Assembly (NCBI GenBank): GCA_016617855.1 | Contig: JAECUM010001789.1 | Coordinates: 1-64,000 of the forward strand | DNA from: Megalonaias nervosa | Lineage: Eukaryota; Mollusca; Bivalvia; Unionida; Unionidae | DNA length: 64,000 nt | Reading direction: 5' to 3' | Shown here: in pieces, positions 61,135 through 64,000 of the stretch | Layout: every line of letters begins with the position of its first letter | How positions within the stretch are numbered: the first letter of the stretch is position 1 | The notes under the pieces: generated by a model | Seen by the model: only the letters and a program-made list of their open reading frames with translations | Told to the model about the DNA's origin: nothing | The model's database searches: none | Translations under genes and position numbers: made by a program

Positions 61135-62233
61135 TTACAAAGTGGTCATAATTATGCCAATCTTTGGAACAATTACTTCCAAAACATTTTCTTTTGTATT
61201 GCTATAAATATGATCTATAAGTGTTTTAGAGGTAGATGTTACTCTGGTGGGTTCATTTACTAGTTGCTCCATACCTAAAGAAGCAATAAAATTCATCCAA
61301 TTCACTTTTATTTGATCATTGAGAAGGTCTTTATTTATATCACCTAGAATGTATAATTCTTTCTCTTCATTTGAAATTTTATCTACTTGAAATTCAAAAT
61401 ATTCACACCAATCAGCATATGATGATGGGGGTCTGTACACAAAACCTACTAAGTAAGGCTTAGCTTTTTCTGGAGTGATTTGTAGCCAAATGGATTCTAT
61501 TTCCTGTATTTCCAGGTCTTCTCATCTTTTAGAAATAGTACCAGTTCTAACATACACAAGGAACCCACCACCACCTGCTTGCCTATCCCTTCGATAAGGT
61601 TTGTCATAGCCATTGATATACAAGAAATTTTCACCCTAATTTTCTGTTAACATTGTTTCCAAGAGTCCAAATAAATGGATATTATTATTTGGAGAGGTTA
61701 GCATTAACTTCATTTGATCGATCTTTCCATGAAAACCCTGAATATTTAAATGACCTATGTGTAAACCCTTACTAGAAACTCCTAAATTCATGAGATTAAC
61801 ATCAATGCTATTAGAGGCACTCAAGGTGACACTGAAAGTTTTAAAACTATGTTCATAATGATCTTCGTTACAACTGTCATTACTGTATAAAAAATTAGTT
61901 TTTCTACAACTGCATTTTCTACTTTTATAATCATTGTATAAATCTGAACTATCAGTCATATTTGAATATGTACAAGTAGCTGGTAAGTTTCCACATTCAG
62001 AACATCCATCAGCATGGGGATCAAATCTGTTTTGACAAGGGATGCATGGTGTATATGACAGTCCTTGATAGACAAATTGGTCCTCCCAGCTGAATTGAGT
62101 CTTCCTGTGGAGTTGAGATGGCCTCATTGCCCTTTTCCTATTTCATAAATCTAGTGAGTTTTGGCTTTGTGTCCAAAGCTACCACACTGATGGCATTGTA
62201 TTGGCTGTCTGTGCCTGCATTCCTGTGCTGTAT
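61135..62233 (-). pseudogene. L2/CR1 LINE, second copy: endonuclease and end of ORF1
   Basis: Endonuclease frames 62127-61636 and 61440-61135 belong to one frame cut by TAG at 61636-61638 and TGA at 61522-61524, at the same codons as in the copy at 30395. Of 107 residues from MTDSSD to MLTEN only one differs (K versus N in SPNNxIHL). GDIN is intact. A frame change follows VPKIGI. Here the upstream cysteine-rich stretch YTPCIPCQNRFDPHADGCSE is open, whereas it is broken in the plus copy. Homology to the plus copy stops near 62233. Confidence 0.88.
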
Positions 62234-62235
62234 GT

Positions 62236-62335
62236 TTGACCTATGTGTAAACCCTTACTAGAAACTCCAAAATTCATGAGATTAACATTAATGCTATTAG
62301 AGGCACTCAAGGAGACATTAAAAGTATTAAAACTG
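62236..62335 (-). mobile_element. Extra 100-bp LINE fragment at the 5' junction
   Basis: Repeats, in the same orientation, the segment at about 61751-61850 (GACCTATGTGTAAACCCTTA...), with several substitutions. It lies directly against the 5' end of the second L2 copy. The differences suggest it came from another family member and not from simple duplication. Confidence 0.8.
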
Positions 62336-62868
62336 AATTACTAGTTGTATTTGACCTAAAATTTGAATTAATGAATTTATCATATAAATCGATTTTAATA
62401 GATTTTATTACATAAAGATGTATAAGTTGCAATTGCTATTTTATTTGTGACATATTACACTCATTAATATAATTGTATTTTACACTTGTTTAGTCCTTAG
62501 TTTTCCAATCCATCCATAGTTTACTTTTCCAAAGTACAGCTCTGACTCAGCTGATGACAACTTAACCCTTCAGACAGATATGACTTGTAAAATATCAAGT
62601 CCCCAACAGAAAAGAAGGTCAAAGAGAAATGGGCTTTTTGTAATCCTAAAGAAAGTGTGGTGGGAGACTTATAGTCTAGTTGACTTACAATTGAATATAT
62701 ACAGTATGTTTCTTCCTTACAGGTGATCCATGTTTGTTCATATGGGAGGTCTTCCAGTTTTGCACTCTGCCATTTAGTTTAGCCTCCTCACTGAGAGCTT
62801 TTACCGGGGTCATGGGAGTAGGTGCCATCCACTGAGTGAGGCCTCCTTTCAGGACCTCACACTCAACA
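62336..62868. other. Unrecognised spacer
   Basis: No gene or repeat was recognised. Confidence 0.4.
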
Positions 62869-64000
62869 CTCATCATCATCATCATCAATCCCTTAACCCA
62901 AGAGGTCATTGGCGCACCACAGTTGACTTTACAACCAATTCTCTCCATCTTTCCCTGTTCTCTACTGTCCTTTGGGAATCTCCAAATCCCATGCCTGTCC
63001 ACTCCTTAATGTTGTCTTCCAACTCTTTTTCTGTCTGCCTTTTCTTCTGCACCCTCACACTGTGCCTTGCAAGACTGTTTTTGCCAGTCCAGATGATCTT
63101 GAGACATGGCTATACCACTTCAGTTTGCGCTTTTTTACAGTGGTCAAGAGGTCTTCATAGGATCCAATGGCTCGTTGGATCCTGTTGAGGACTACTTTGA
63201 TGGTTACATGGTCAATGTATGAGATGCCCAAGATCTTGCAGTAGCATCTCATTTTAAAGGTTTGAATCCTTCTTTGTAGATCTGATGTGAGTGTCCATGT
63301 TTCACAAGCATATAGAAAGATGGATATGACAGTTGAGTGCATCAGCCTTATTTTGGAACCAAAAGCAATGTTGGTATCTTTCCATATTGGTCTCAACCTT
63401 GTTATTGCTGCTGTAGTGTGGGCAATCCTGCAAAGTAGTTCTGGTTTGAAGCCCTCATCTGTGATAATTGATCTCAAGTACTTGAACCTTGTGACTCTTT
63501 CCAGCTTCTGTCCACTGACCTTTATTTCTGCACCAATGCCATTGGTGTTGTTTGTCATCAGTTTATTTTTTTTGAGCACTAATCTCCATACCGTATGCTG
63601 TGGCGGTTGTGTTGAGGTGTTCAACCAAGTCAGCCAGTTCTGTTTCATCTCCTGCTAAACCATCAATATCATCTGCGAAACGAAGGTTGGGTGATTGTTC
63701 TTCCTCTGATGCTGACAGTACCCTTGTGGTTAAGCAAGGCATACTCCATGATCCTTTCCAGGAAAATGTTGAAGAGTGTAGGTGACAGTATACATCCCTG
63801 TCTGAATCCAACTGTTGTTTGAAACCAATATCCTCTGCTGCCATTGATGAGGACAGCACAGATGGCTTTGTCATAGAGGTGCTCAACAACCTGCATCAGG
63901 TTAGAGCTGATGTTATACTTCGCCATAGTTGCCCATAAGGCTGCATGCCATACCCTATCAAAGGCCTTTTTGAAATCTATAAAGATGTATAGATTCTGCT
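62869..64000 (-). pseudogene. RTE-like LINE reverse transcriptase, running off the window
   Basis: Enters at 64000 with FIDFKKAFDRVWHAALW and continues YDKAICAVLINGSRGYWFQT, GFRQGCILSPTLFNIFLERI. A frame change near 63669 leads to LRFADDIDGLAGDETEL (FADD at 63668-63679), AYGMEIS, FKYLRSIITDEGFKPELL, LYACETWTLTSDLQRRI, then KLKWYSHVSRSSGLAKTVLQ. A second frame change leads to HGIWRFPKDSREQGKMERIG. It ends with an (ATG)n tail at 62869-62888. The motif order fits the RTE-like endonuclease-RT proteins common in marine invertebrates; clade not proven. The frameshifts make it non-functional. Confidence 0.88.

Overview
This is an AT-rich animal nuclear DNA window with no recognisable host protein-coding gene. 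Long introns or intergenic spacer, abundant microsatellites and minisatellites, three tRNA-derived SINEs of one family, and L2/CR1, Tx1/L1-like, RTE-like, DIRS, Penelope and pogo elements together point to an invertebrate metazoan, most likely a lophotrochozoan such as a mollusc. The taxon is an inference. No bacterial-style genes, operons or CRISPR arrays are present. Several of the open frames are only low-complexity repeats read as protein.

Layout. 0-11 kb: mostly unrecognised spacer with SINE-like fragments, two fold-back elements (4976-5101 with a perfect 61-bp hairpin, and 5729-5983), a solo LTR (6748-7647) and a complete SINE with a 15-bp target duplication (10568-10874). 11.8-17.5 kb: a minus-strand L2/CR1 LINE split by a plus-strand LINE (11993-13590), then a decayed minus-strand Tx1/L1-like LINE (about 15540-17450). 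17.7-21.0 kb: a 3.3-kb array of a 35-bp repeat inside an older dispersed repeat. 21.5-24 kb: a minus-strand Penelope-like element with RT and GIY-YIG remnants, a broken copy of a repetitive invertebrate protein family, and a 22-bp minisatellite. 25.8-26.8 kb: a second solo LTR of the same family as the first.

27-37 kb: a long plus-strand L2/CR1 LINE (about 28860-33750) beside a degenerate plus-strand DIRS retroelement (33752-36240), which itself carries a SINE. 37-44 kb: spacer, one possible promoter/leader exon region (38330-38790) and a 49-bp minisatellite. 44.16-46.91 kb: an unusual unit whose two ends are studded with the palindrome TTCATGAA, bounded by short inverted ends, with a decayed coiled-coil/BEN-like gene inside. 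47-48.3 kb: another L2 LINE. 48.99-51.85 kb: a minus-strand DIRS copy with RT and tyrosine-recombinase remnants. 51.965-53.381 kb: a pogo/Tigger-like DNA transposon with TA target duplication. 54.7-57.4 kb: a SINE, a dispersed repeat and a 35-bp tandem array. 58.6-62.3 kb: a minus-strand L2/CR1 copy nearly identical to that at 28.9-33.7 kb. 62.87-64.0 kb: a minus-strand RTE-like LINE running off the window.

The window is best read as a graveyard of nested transposons. The most notable points are the TTCATGAA-armed BEN-like unit, three nonsense codons shared by the two L2 copies, the perfect fold-back element with a 7-bp direct repeat at its edges, two solo LTRs with exact 4-bp duplications, and a minisatellite that may have grown out of the dispersed repeat around it.
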